A DNA stretch of 61,307 nt. It comes from Bacteroidales bacterium. GTDB lineage: Bacteria > Bacteroidota > Bacteroidia > Bacteroidales > F082. The stretch lies in NCBI GenBank assembly GCA_017548125.1, contig JAFYNK010000016.1:1-61307 (forward strand), written 5' to 3'. The translations under genes and the position numbers were made by a program. This document shows positions 34,639 through 43,200 of this stretch, piece after piece. How positions within the stretch are numbered: the stretch's first letter is position 1; each line of letters starts with the position of its first letter. The notes under the pieces were generated by a model. It searched no databases. It was not told where the DNA came from and worked only from the letters and a program-made list of their open reading frames with translations.

Positions 34639-34890
34639 ATTAACAAGAGAAGCACTTACAAGTATGTTTTAAAGGATGGAAACAAGATCAAGTATGTCGG
34701 CATCACAGATGACCCCCAACGCAGAGAATCGGAACATAAGCGCGATAAAGATTTTAAAAAGATGGAAATTATTGGTCGAGCTGTCTCACGTGAATCTGCT
34801 GAAAAATGGGAAACAGAACGTATTAATCAATATCGACGAAACCATAACGGTCAGGTTCCTCCATTAAACAAGACTCTAAATGGCAAGTAA
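34639..34890 (+). CDS. Small GIY-YIG-like nuclease-domain protein without a canonical start codon
   Basis: The frame reads TYKYVLKDGNKIKYVGITDD, then PQRRESEHKRD and ends PPLNKTLNGK. The Y-x-V...K-Y-V-G-I-T-x-D-P-x-R-R-x-x-E-H pattern is that of GIY-YIG domains (Tyr, Gly, Arg, and a downstream Glu in WETERIN). The frame is open from 34486 but contains no ATG, GTG or TTG. The best start is ATT at 34639, preceded 8 nt upstream by the strong ribosome-binding site AGGAGGT (34624-34630), giving 83 residues. Alternatively the N terminus is decayed. Sits between hsdS and the ubiquitin-like gene. Confidence 0.65.
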   Translation: MNKRSTYKYVLKDGNKIKYVGITDDPQRRESEHKRDKDFKKMEIIGRAVSRESAEKWETERINQYRRNHNGQVPPLNKTLNGK

Positions 34891-34900
34891 GCCATCACCA

Positions 34901-34948
34901 AAATCGAGTTTTCTGAGTAGTAATCGTGAACAAACTCTGATTTTATTA
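34901..34948 (+). terminator. Possible terminator/attenuator before the ubiquitin-like gene
   Basis: AAAATCGAGTTTT and AAACTCTGATTTT form a long AT-rich stem with one bulge; a T-rich stretch follows at 34949-34966. Confidence 0.45.
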
Positions 34949-34966
34949 TTAATCTAATTTTTTTAT

Positions 34967-35410
34967 ATGAAAAATTTTTATCATTTAATGATCAATGGCA
35001 CCAATTACAAATGGGAGCAACCATTGATTAAAGGCTCTGAAATCAAACAATTAGGTAGAATTGAGCCAACTGCCAAATTGTATTTAAAAGGAAAAGGCAA
35101 TCAACCTGATGAGATGATTACCGATGACCAGCTAATTACCTTGTCAAATCCAGGAATTGAGAAATTCATTTCAAAAGACATTCGTACTGTTATTGTCGTC
35201 AATGCACGCGAACTTGCCTGGGAAAAAGATCAAATTTCTTATGACGAATTAGTTTTGTTAGCTTACGGTGTCATAGATAAAAATACTGCCTATACAATAA
35301 CCTATTCGAACGGTCCAGAAGAGAATCGAGAAGGTTTTGTTGTAAAAGGACAAGTTGTTGTTGTATGTAATAAAATGAATTTCAATGTTACAGGAACTTG
35401 TCAATCATAA
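34967..35410 (+). CDS. Multiubiquitin-family protein, two ubiquitin-like beta-grasp repeats
   Basis: 147 residues made of two similar halves. Half 1 (about 5-70) reads YHLMINGTNYKWEQPLIKGSEIKQLG; half 2 (about 74-147) reads VIVVNARELAWEKDQISYDELVLLA and ends in a strand plus FNVTGTCQS. The paired pattern V-x-x-N-x-x-x-x-W-x-x-x-x-I-x-x-x-E/D-I/L is that of the Multiubiquitin family, and the C-terminal F-N-V-T-x-T-x-x-S tail is its usual end. No Gly-Gly terminus is visible. It overlaps the E1-like gene by 26 nt, so the two are translationally coupled. Probably the modifier protein or its scaffold. Base composition is more AT-rich than hsdM/hsdR. Confidence 0.85.
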   Translation: MKNFYHLMINGTNYKWEQPLIKGSEIKQLGRIEPTAKLYLKGKGNQPDEMITDDQLITLSNPGIEKFISKDIRTVIVVNARELAWEKDQISYDELVLLAYGVIDKNTAYTITYSNGPEENREGFVVKGQVVVVCNKMNFNVTGTCQS

Positions 35411-36569
35411 TGAAGATTTGCGTAAGCTTCGGGATGAAGGGTACGAAGTCGATGCGATTGGTGGATACTTGGTTATCCACCATATCCCTTATGTTGCTAA
35501 TGAGGATGGAACCCCCACACCTAAAAATAATGGTAAACTTGTTGCTACACTAAATCTTTCTGGCAACAATCTTAACAAACCATTTGATCATACAGCATAT
35601 TTCATTGGACAGCGTCCTTGCAATATTGATGGTTCCATAATCAGTGGATTAATCAACAATTCAAACAAACAGAATTTAGGTAATGGCCTAGTGGTGGATC
35701 ATTATTTATCAAACAAACCTGTTGGTGGAAAAGAAAACTCGTATTATGAAAAGATCAAACGATACGAATCAATCATCTCCAAACCAGCAGAATACCTAGA
35801 CCGTAATTTGACTGCAAAAACCTTCAAGCCGATTCGACCCGATAATAATGCCAGTCCATTCAACTATATCGACACCATGTCATCTAGATATGAGATCCAA
35901 GCTATCTCCGATAAACTTAAAAATGATAAAGTTGCAATAGTTGGATTAGGCGGAACTGGCTCGTATGTACTGGATTTTATCGCAAAAACGCCGGTGAAAG
36001 AAATCCATCTTTTTGACGGAGATATTTTTTGCACACACAATGCATACAGAGCACCTGGTTCTCCATCTTTTGAAACATTAAACAAAAAACAATTCAAGAC
36101 GGAGTATTTTGAAAACATCTACAGCAATATGAGAAGTGGCATTATTTCACATTCAGAACATTTAACATGCGACAATATTGATCAACTATTATGTGGATTT
36201 GACTTCGTTTTTGTATGTATAGATAATGCCGAGGCTAGAATATTTACGACAGAATTTCTCGGATATAGCAACATCCCTTTTATTGATACAGGAATCGGTC
36301 TATATGTAACCAACAATGAAATTTCTGGACAAATAAGAACTACATGTTGCAATGATGATTCTTTCGATAAAATTAAGGATTATATCCCTACAACAAATCC
36401 AGAAGTTGACAATGCATATAGAACCAATATTCAAATTGCAGAAATAAACGCTCTTAATGCAGCTTTAGCTGTTATAAAATGGAAGCAATTTAAAGGGTTC
36501 TACAACATGCAAATAAACAATAATGATTATGTATTTTCAATTAATGACATGACGTTAAACAAAAGATAA
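35385..36569 (+). CDS. E2-like (DUF6791) domain fused to a ThiF/E1-like adenylyltransferase
   Basis: 394 residues. The N-terminal 150 residues resemble the E2-like DUF6791 module, with a conserved-looking segment HTAYFIGQRPCNIDGS that places a candidate conjugating Cys79. From about 175 comes an E1/ThiF fold: dinucleotide-binding GLGGTGSYV (187-195), FDGDIF (D211, D213), R222, and DNAEAR. CC at 321-322 is a candidate E1 thioester cysteine. Such E2-E1 fusions are known to pair with Multiubiquitin and DUF6527 proteins. It would adenylate and transfer a ubiquitin-like protein; target unknown. Overlaps the upstream gene and leads DUF6527 by 2 nt. Confidence 0.85.
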   Translation: MLQELVNHNEDLRKLRDEGYEVDAIGGYLVIHHIPYVANEDGTPTPKNNGKLVATLNLSGNNLNKPFDHTAYFIGQRPCNIDGSIISGLINNSNKQNLGNGLVVDHYLSNKPVGGKENSYYEKIKRYESIISKPAEYLDRNLTAKTFKPIRPDNNASPFNYIDTMSSRYEIQAISDKLKNDKVAIVGLGGTGSYVLDFIAKTPVKEIHLFDGDIFCTHNAYRAPGSPSFETLNKKQFKTEYFENIYSNMRSGIISHSEHLTCDNIDQLLCGFDFVFVCIDNAEARIFTTEFLGYSNIPFIDTGIGLYVTNNEISGQIRTTCCNDDSFDKIKDYIPTTNPEVDNAYRTNIQIAEINALNAALAVIKWKQFKGFYNMQINNNDYVFSINDMTLNKR

Positions 36570-36571
36570 TT

Positions 36572-36883
36572 ATGAAACATTGTTTTGTCGACAACATTCC
36601 TAATAAAGCAAATATGGAAAGCAACACATTATATATTTCTTTGAAATATAATGTTGCAATTCATAAATGCGCTTGTGGATGTGGAAATGAAGTTGTTACA
36701 CCTTTTGACGAACGTAGAGGTTGGATTTTATCATATAATGGGAAAGGCATTTCTTTATCCCCTTCTATTGGCAATTGGAATCTTCCTTGCAAAAGCCATT
36801 ATTGGATTTCTAATAGTGAAGTACATTTTATTCACGATAAAAAAAAGAAGAAAAAAAGAAAAAGATTCTGGCCACTTTGGTAA
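36572..36883 (+). CDS. DUF6527-family zinc-binding protein of the ubiquitin-like cassette
   Basis: 103 residues. Zinc ligand candidates are C33, C35, C37 in CACGCGNEVVTP and C73 plus H76 in PCKSHYWI. This resembles the binuclear/treble-clef-like DUF6527 family that occurs next to E2-E1 fusion and Multiubiquitin genes. A strongly basic tail of eight K/R residues (about 90-98) precedes the end FWPLW, suggesting nucleic-acid or membrane contact. An E3-like or adaptor role is only inferred. Starts 2 nt after the E1-like gene. Confidence 0.8.
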   Translation: MKHCFVDNIPNKANMESNTLYISLKYNVAIHKCACGCGNEVVTPFDERRGWILSYNGKGISLSPSIGNWNLPCKSHYWISNSEVHFIHDKKKKKKRKRFWPLW

Positions 36884-36958
36884 TTTACAATTCTATTTTC
36901 ATTTTTTACACAATATCGTCCATTTTTCAAAACAAAACAGACGGTATTGTTTTTTTTG

Positions 36959-36966
36959 TATATTTG
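36959..36966 (+). promoter_or_regulatory. Promoter -7 box for rloA-rloB
   Basis: TATATTTG 22 nt before the ATG at 36989, after a 75-nt AT-rich gap. It makes rloAB a separate unit from the ubiquitin-like genes. Confidence 0.6.
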
Positions 36967-36988
36967 CAACCTTAAATAATGGAAAGAT

Positions 36989-38290
36989 ATGATACAAGAA
37001 ATAAAAGTAAAGAATTTCTTATCGTTCAAAAAAGAAATAACTTTTAGTTTTGAAGCAACAAAAGACACTTTCGCAGAAGATTACCAAGTTGTAGAAGTTG
37101 CTCCCGGCGTAAGACTTTTACGCTTTGCCATGGTCTATGGCGCAAATGCATCAGGAAAGTCAAATCTATTATCTGTCATAAGATTCTTAGGTTCATTTTG
37201 GAGAAATATACCTCAATCTGTAGATGAAGGAACCAACATTATACCATTCCTTTTAGATTTTGAAACACCAAACAATCCTTCTGAATTTGAAATTATATTT
37301 TATGTAGAAAACAAAAAATACTGGTATCAACTCACAATTGACAAACAAGCTGTTGTATCAGAAAAATTGTTTGTTTACAACAGTGTTCAACCAACTCTGC
37401 TTTTTGACAGAAAATTAGAGAACGACCAATCTGTCATTCACTATGGAGCCCCTATAAAAATCAGTTCTGTTGAAAAAGAGAAAATAACTGTTGAGTGTTT
37501 AAAAAATATGTCTTTTTTTGCAGCACGCAACAAAGTAAACATTTCACTTCCAGAAATAGATGAAGCTAAACAATGGGTATTAAAACATATTATGCCTATA
37601 GTAGCTCCCGAAACATCATTGTTTGAATACGCTGAAAATCACATTACAAAAGATGCTCTTTTAAAAACGCATTTACTTAATTTCTTAAAGCAAGCTGATT
37701 TCAACATTTCAGACATAAAAACCGATATCATAAAAGAAACAATACCAGAACAATATTTAAACCTATTTCTAAATGATGAAAACATTCCTGCCCTTGAAAA
37801 AGACAGACTAAGAAAAGAAAAAACGATTTCTCGTTATGAAACATCATTTGAACACACAGTGAATCTGCAAAATCAATTATCAAAGTTTTATCTATCAAAA
37901 GATTTAGAATCATTAGGCACACTTCGTACATTTGGTATTGAAACCGCCATTTATTACGCACAACAAAATAACTCTGTTCTTGCAATCGATGAAGTAGAAA
38001 ATTCACTTCACCCACAATTATTACGATTAATTCTTTTAGATTTTCTAAGGAACAAATCACGTTCACAACTTATAGTTACCACACATTACGATCCTCTGCT
38101 TAATGATATTTCCAAATTGGACGATCAACGTATATTCAGGAAAGATAGTGTTTGGTTTACAGAAAAAATGGATTCTGGACATACTGATGTTTATTCATTG
38201 GCAGAATTCAGAGGATTAAATCGTTTGTCTTCCGTTCAAAAAGCATACAATCAAGGTAATTTTGGAGCTGTACCTCAAATTAATTTTTAG
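36989..38290 (+). CDS. rloA: RloA-like AAA15 ATPase (AbiL-type defence pair, ATPase subunit)
   Basis: 433 residues. ABC/SMC-like ATPase: N-terminal IKVKNFLSFKKEITFSF, Walker A GANASGKSN (51-59), and Walker B VLAIDEVENSLHP followed by QLIVTTHYDPLL. This is the AAA15/RloA family that partners RloB (also AbiLi/AbiLii). rlo genes were first named as restriction-linked ORFs inside hsd loci of Campylobacter jejuni, the same context as here. Presumed to sense phage or DNA ends and to license the RloB nuclease-like partner; mechanism not established. Confidence 0.88.
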   Translation: MIQEIKVKNFLSFKKEITFSFEATKDTFAEDYQVVEVAPGVRLLRFAMVYGANASGKSNLLSVIRFLGSFWRNIPQSVDEGTNIIPFLLDFETPNNPSEFEIIFYVENKKYWYQLTIDKQAVVSEKLFVYNSVQPTLLFDRKLENDQSVIHYGAPIKISSVEKEKITVECLKNMSFFAARNKVNISLPEIDEAKQWVLKHIMPIVAPETSLFEYAENHITKDALLKTHLLNFLKQADFNISDIKTDIIKETIPEQYLNLFLNDENIPALEKDRLRKEKTISRYETSFEHTVNLQNQLSKFYLSKDLESLGTLRTFGIETAIYYAQQNNSVLAIDEVENSLHPQLLRLILLDFLRNKSRSQLIVTTHYDPLLNDISKLDDQRIFRKDSVWFTEKMDSGHTDVYSLAEFRGLNRLSSVQKAYNQGNFGAVPQINF

Positions 38291-38292
38291 TT

Positions 38293-38883
38293 ATGCCAAG
38301 ACGTGTTGAAAACAGAATACAGAAAAAGCATGCGGTTACCATTTTAGGCGAAGGTATAACCGAACAGCACTATTTCACTCATATTCGTACTTTATTCGGA
38401 TATAACTATACAATAAAACCATATTATTTTTCCGTTACATCTCTTACAGAAATGGACAAAAAAATTGCAGAAGCCATTACTGATGGTGGTTATGCTATTG
38501 CTGTTTTTGATGCTGATGTTGCAAATAGAAACGATATAGAAAAAAGAAAATTAGAATCTATTAGAAAAAAATATGCTAACAAACGCAACGTTATTATTTG
38601 TGATAGTTATACATCTATAGAATATTGGTTTTTGCTACATTTTGAAAACACAAACAAATTCTTCAAAGATTCTGATGCAACTGAAAAGGAGCTACGAAAA
38701 CACATTCCAGACTATGAAAAGAAATCAAAATTCTTACATAATTTCAAATGGGTTTCTGATTTATGTTCAGAAGGAAAATTAGATTTGGCTAGAGAACGTG
38801 CAGAATATTTTGGACAAAATGGGGAATCTTATTCAAATATATATACAGCTTTTGAATTATTAGATAAGTTGAAACAAGTGTAA
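38293..38883 (+). CDS. rloB: RloB-like TOPRIM-related protein
   Basis: 196 residues, 2 nt after rloA. Conserved acidic motifs: GEGITEQHYF (Glu20 and Glu24) and VFDADVANRND (Asp73, Asp75), fitting the TOPRIM-like metal site assigned to RloB; then FENTNKFFKD and EYWFLLHF helices. Together with RloA it forms an AbiL-like abortive-infection module. The reading frame is complete. Confidence 0.86.
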   Translation: MPRRVENRIQKKHAVTILGEGITEQHYFTHIRTLFGYNYTIKPYYFSVTSLTEMDKKIAEAITDGGYAIAVFDADVANRNDIEKRKLESIRKKYANKRNVIICDSYTSIEYWFLLHFENTNKFFKDSDATEKELRKHIPDYEKKSKFLHNFKWVSDLCSEGKLDLARERAEYFGQNGESYSNIYTAFELLDKLKQV

Positions 38884-38887
38884 TCAC

Positions 38888-38935
38888 CCGACAAGCTCCC
38901 GACAAGCTCCCGACAAGTACCCGACAAGTACCCGA
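38888..38935 (+). repeat. 12-nt tandem array
   Basis: CCCGACAAGCTC repeated about four times, later copies reading CCCGACAAGTAC, directly after rloB. Confidence 0.9.
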
Positions 38936-38967
38936 ATAAGTAATGAATTAACAAAACAAAAATAAAA

Positions 38968-39018
38968 CCCTATGCCCCACTTCAACGAACATACTCTCGA
39001 AATGGCAATAATGGAACT
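38968..39018 (+). repeat. 51-bp direct repeat, left copy
   Basis: Identical over 51 bp to 40211-40261. It spans the 4 bp before hsdR and the first 47 bp of its coding sequence. Confidence 0.95.
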
Positions 39019-39034
39019 TTCCAAGAAAGTGTGA
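38972..39034 (+). pseudogene. Remnant of the hsdR 5' end
   Basis: The ATG and first 15 codons (MPHFNEHTLEMAIME) are the same as hsdR; after position 39018 the sequence diverges and stops at TGA 39032-39034 after 20 residues. It marks the duplication that brought in the RhuM gene. Confidence 0.85.
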
Positions 39035-39063
39035 GCATAGAGATGCATTAAAAATAAAGTTGT

Positions 39064-40209
39064 ATGTCAGAAGAGAACAAAATATTATCATGCCCTAAGT
39101 GCAAATCTCCAAACGTGGAGAAAACTGATAACGTATATCAATGCGTAGATTGCGGTTGTGAATGGAGACTCACTGAAGATGAACTTCCCAAAACGCAAAG
39201 TCTGACCATTAGAAATAGTACTGCTGAGTTCCTCATTTTCCAAGCGCAAAGCCAGGCAAACGGAGTGGAAGTAATGTATGCAGAAGAAACTATCTGGTGT
39301 ACACAAGATGCCATCGCCGCATTGTTTGATAAAAGCCGCACGACAATCACTGAACATTTGCAGAATATTTTCAAAGAGGGTGAATTACAGAAAGATGCAG
39401 TATGTCGAAAATTCCGACGAACTGCTAACGACGGTAAAACCTATAATACTCAATTCTACAATCTTGATGTCATAATATCAGTCGGATACAGAGCTAATTC
39501 CACTCGTGCCACCCAGTTCCGCCAATGGGCAACGGCTGTACTCCGTCAGTTTGCTATTCGTGGCTATGTACTTGACAAAAAGCGTATGGAAAATGGTGCG
39601 TTCCTGACAACCGACTACTTTGAACATCTGTTGGCGGAAATACGTGAAATCCGTTTGAGTGAACGCCGAATGTATCAAAAGGTAACCGATATTTATGCTA
39701 CTGCCATCGACTATAATAGAGATGCACCTACAACACGCCGTTTCTTTGCAAAAGTACAGAACAAACTACACTATGCCATTCATGGAAACACTGCAGCAGA
39801 ACTGATTATGAAACGTGCTGATGTTGAAAAGGAACACATGGGATTGACATCTTGGGAGAACGCACCGAAAGGTAAGATTGTCAAGACCGATGTCTCCATT
39901 GCAAAAAACTATTTGAATGCTAAAGAATTAGACAGTTTAGGAAGAATCGTCAATGCATTCCTTGATTTGGCGGAAAACCGAGCAATGCGTCATATTCCAA
40001 TGACAATGGAAGATTGGTCAAATTACATTGACAGATTTCTGATGATTGATGAACTGCCATTGCTACAGGATAATGGCAGCGTCTCAGCAGAAGAAGCTAA
40101 ACAGTTTGCAGAATCGGAATTTGAAAAATATCGCATTATACAAGATCGTTTGTTTAAGTCAGATTTTGACGATGAGATAGAAGGATTATTGTCTAACATA
40201 AAAGATTAA
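39064..40209 (+). CDS. RhuM-family protein with N-terminal zinc ribbon
   Basis: 381 residues. N-terminal zinc ribbon (C10-x2-C13 ... C27-x2-C30) then the RhuM domain: ETIWCTQDAIAALFDKSRTTITEHLQNIFKEGEL, FYNLDVIISVGYR, FRQWAT and a helical C-terminal half. RhuM proteins occur in pathogenicity islands and beside type I restriction genes; molecular function is unknown. The zinc ribbon is an addition compared with the second RhuM gene in this window (49874). It lies in a 1,243-bp unit between two copies of a 51-bp repeat, immediately before hsdR, which starts 5 nt after its stop codon. Confidence 0.87.
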   Translation: MSEENKILSCPKCKSPNVEKTDNVYQCVDCGCEWRLTEDELPKTQSLTIRNSTAEFLIFQAQSQANGVEVMYAEETIWCTQDAIAALFDKSRTTITEHLQNIFKEGELQKDAVCRKFRRTANDGKTYNTQFYNLDVIISVGYRANSTRATQFRQWATAVLRQFAIRGYVLDKKRMENGAFLTTDYFEHLLAEIREIRLSERRMYQKVTDIYATAIDYNRDAPTTRRFFAKVQNKLHYAIHGNTAAELIMKRADVEKEHMGLTSWENAPKGKIVKTDVSIAKNYLNAKELDSLGRIVNAFLDLAENRAMRHIPMTMEDWSNYIDRFLMIDELPLLQDNGSVSAEEAKQFAESEFEKYRIIQDRLFKSDFDDEIEGLLSNIKD

Positions 40210-40210
40210 C

Positions 40211-40261
40211 CCCTATGCCCCACTTCAACGAACATACTCTCGAAATGGCAATAATGGAACT
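40211..40261 (+). repeat. 51-bp direct repeat, right copy
   Basis: Exact copy of 38968-39018; contains the functional hsdR start codon (40215). Confidence 0.95.
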
Positions 40262-43200
40262 CTTTGAAAACGAGGGTTACATATATACCAACGGCGAACT
40301 TATTCATAAAGAGCTGTCTGATGTGCTGCTCCGCGATGACTTGCGCTTGTATCTGCAGAGTCGTTATGCCGAACATGGTATTAGTTCGTTGGAGATAGAG
40401 AACGTCATCGCTCGTCTGACAGCAAACGCTGGCGGTTCGCTTTATGAGAATAACGTCTACACTTATCGTATGATAACCGAAGGCTTTGCCATAAAACGTG
40501 AGGATAGTGCAAAAGCGGATCTTTTCATTGAACCAATAGATTTCACAAAAGAAAGCAATAACATCTTCCGCATCGTTAATCAACTCGAGATAAAAGGCAC
40601 AGAAAAACGTATTCCAGACGGCATCGTCTATATCAACGGTCTGCCGATGGTGGTGCTGGAATTTAAGAGCGCCGTCAAGGAAGATACAACAATAAAAGAC
40701 GCTTATACACAACTGACAGTGCGCTATCGCAGAGATATTCCTGAGCTTTTCAAATACAATGCTTTTGTGGTGATAAGCGACGGCGTAAACAGCAAATACG
40801 GTTCTTTATTCACGCCATACGATTATTTCTATGCCTGGCGTAAAGTGGAATCGGAAGATAAAGCAACTGACGGCATCAGCTCTCTGCTGACAATGATACA
40901 AGGTCTGTTCCGTAAAGAGAGACTGCTGAGCGTGATAAAAGATTTCGTCTTCCTCCCCGACTCTTCCAAGAAAGAACAGAAAATAGTATGCCGTTATCCT
41001 CAGTTCTTCGCGACACATAAATTATTCAACAACATACGTCAGCATTCTAAGTTAAACGCTGACGGCGACGGAAAAGGCGGAACATATTTCGGTGCCACTG
41101 GATGCGGAAAAAGTTTCACAATGCTCTTCCTGACTCGCATGCTGATGCGTAGCCGTGAGTTCGCAAGTCCTACTATAATTCTCATCACCGACCGCACCGA
41201 CCTCGACACTCAGTTGTCGGAACAATTTGGCAAAGCCAAGACTTTTATCGGCGACGATTGCGTCGTTGAAGTTGAAAGCAGAGCAAAACTGAGAGAGCAT
41301 CTGCAAGGTCGCACGAGCGGTGGGGTGTTCCTGACAACGATTCATAAATTCACAGAAGATACAAAGTTATTATCGGAACGAGCCAATATAATCTGTATCT
41401 CAGACGAGGCTCATCGTTCGCAGACAAATCTCTTGCAAAAGGTACAACATACTGACAAAGGTGTGCGACGCAGTTATGGCTTTGCTAAATATCTGCATGA
41501 TTCATTGCCTAACGCCACTTACGTCGGATTCACCGGCACTCCTATCGATGCTACCATTGACGTATTCGGTGATGTTGTTGATTCTTACACGATGACAGAA
41601 TCAGTCGCTGATGAGATTACGTGTCGCATCGTTTATGAAGGTCGTGCTGCCAAAGTATTGCTCGACAACACCAAACTTCAAGAGATTGAGAAATATTATG
41701 AAGAATGCGCTGAAGAAGGAACCAATGAATATCAGATAGAAGAAAGCAAGAGAGCAGTCACGCAGATGGAACGTATTCTCGGCGACCCTGACCGTCTGCA
41801 AACTGTTGCAGAAGACTTCGTTGAACATTACGAATCTCGCATTGAAGAAGGCAGTACAGTGGAAGGCAAAGCGATGTTCGTTTGTTCCAATCGTACGATA
41901 GCATATAATCTTTATAAGAAGATAATAAAACTTCGTCCAGAATGGGCGCAGAAATCAACAAGCAAAATCATAGAACTGCCACAATACGGAATAGCAGCTG
42001 AGGAATCGGAACAATATGGAAGCGAGGCAATGCCGATTGAACGTGTCAAATTGGTGATGACTCGTAACAAAGACGACGAGAAAGAACTCTGGGATTTGCT
42101 TGGCACTGATGAAGACAGGAAAAAAATTGATGTTCAGTTCAAAAACCCACATTCTAACTTCAAGATTGCTATCGTAGTTGATATGTGGATTACAGGATTC
42201 GACGTTCCTTGCCTCGACACAATGTATATCGACAAACCATTGCAACAACATACTTTGATACAGACAATATCGCGCGTCAACAGAGTATATCCTGGCAAAG
42301 ACAAAGGTCTTATCGTTGATTACATTGGCATCAAAAACAATATGAACAAAGCATTGAAACGCTATGCGACCGGCGAAATCGACTCTGGCACAATAGAGAC
42401 TATCGAGCAATCTATAACAATGGTAAAAGACGAGCTTGACATACTGCGTCGTATGTTTGCCAAATTCGACTATAGCAAATTCATTACTGGAACGCCATTA
42501 GAACAATTAGACTGTCTTAACAAAGGCGCCGAGTTCATACAAGTCACTAAAGAAACCGAGAATCTTTTCATGGGACACACCAAGAAACTAAAGTCCGCTT
42601 TCAACATGTGTTGCAACAGCGAACAGATAACATTTGAAGAAAGAGAAGATATTCATTTCTTCTGTGGCATTCGTTCTATTATTTACAAACTCACCAAAGG
42701 TGAAACGCCTGACGCAGCGCAGATGAATGCGAGAGTCTGCAAGATGATTGAAGAAGCAATTCTTTCAGAAAACGTTGAAGAGATAATCCAAATCGGCAAC
42801 GACAAAGATAAGCTCGACCTGCTCAGCGAGGATTATATGGAACGACTCTCAAAACTCAAAATGCCTAATACAAAAGTGAAACTTATGGAACGTCTGCTCA
42901 AAACCGTCATCACTGAGTTCAAGAAAGTCAATAAGATAAAAGGAACAGACTTCACACAACGTCTCAACGAACTTGTAAACAGATATAACGACAGAAGCGA
43001 CAGTGCGATATTCGCTGACGAAGTGCTTACGGAGGTTGCAAGTCAAATGGCAGATTTACTCAAAGAGATAAACAAAGAGAAGCAGTCATTCAAAGATTTA
43101 GGAATAACATACGAAGAAAAGGCTTTTTATGATATTTTGATTGCCGTCGCAAAACAATTCGGCTTTGACTATCCTACAGATAAAGCCAAAACATTAGCGG

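Noticed and set aside
34676-34867. A 63-codon frame starting METRSSMSAS after hsdS
   Set aside because: It is a shadow in another frame of the GIY-YIG-like coding sequence, which has clear domain similarity.
36651-36992. A 113-codon frame over the DUF6527 gene
   Set aside because: It is an overlapping shadow lacking the cysteine pattern; the 36572 frame follows the E1-like gene by 2 nt.
38888-38935. Possible CRISPR array
   Set aside because: Units are 12 nt with no spacers; a simple tandem repeat. The same holds for the other short arrays.
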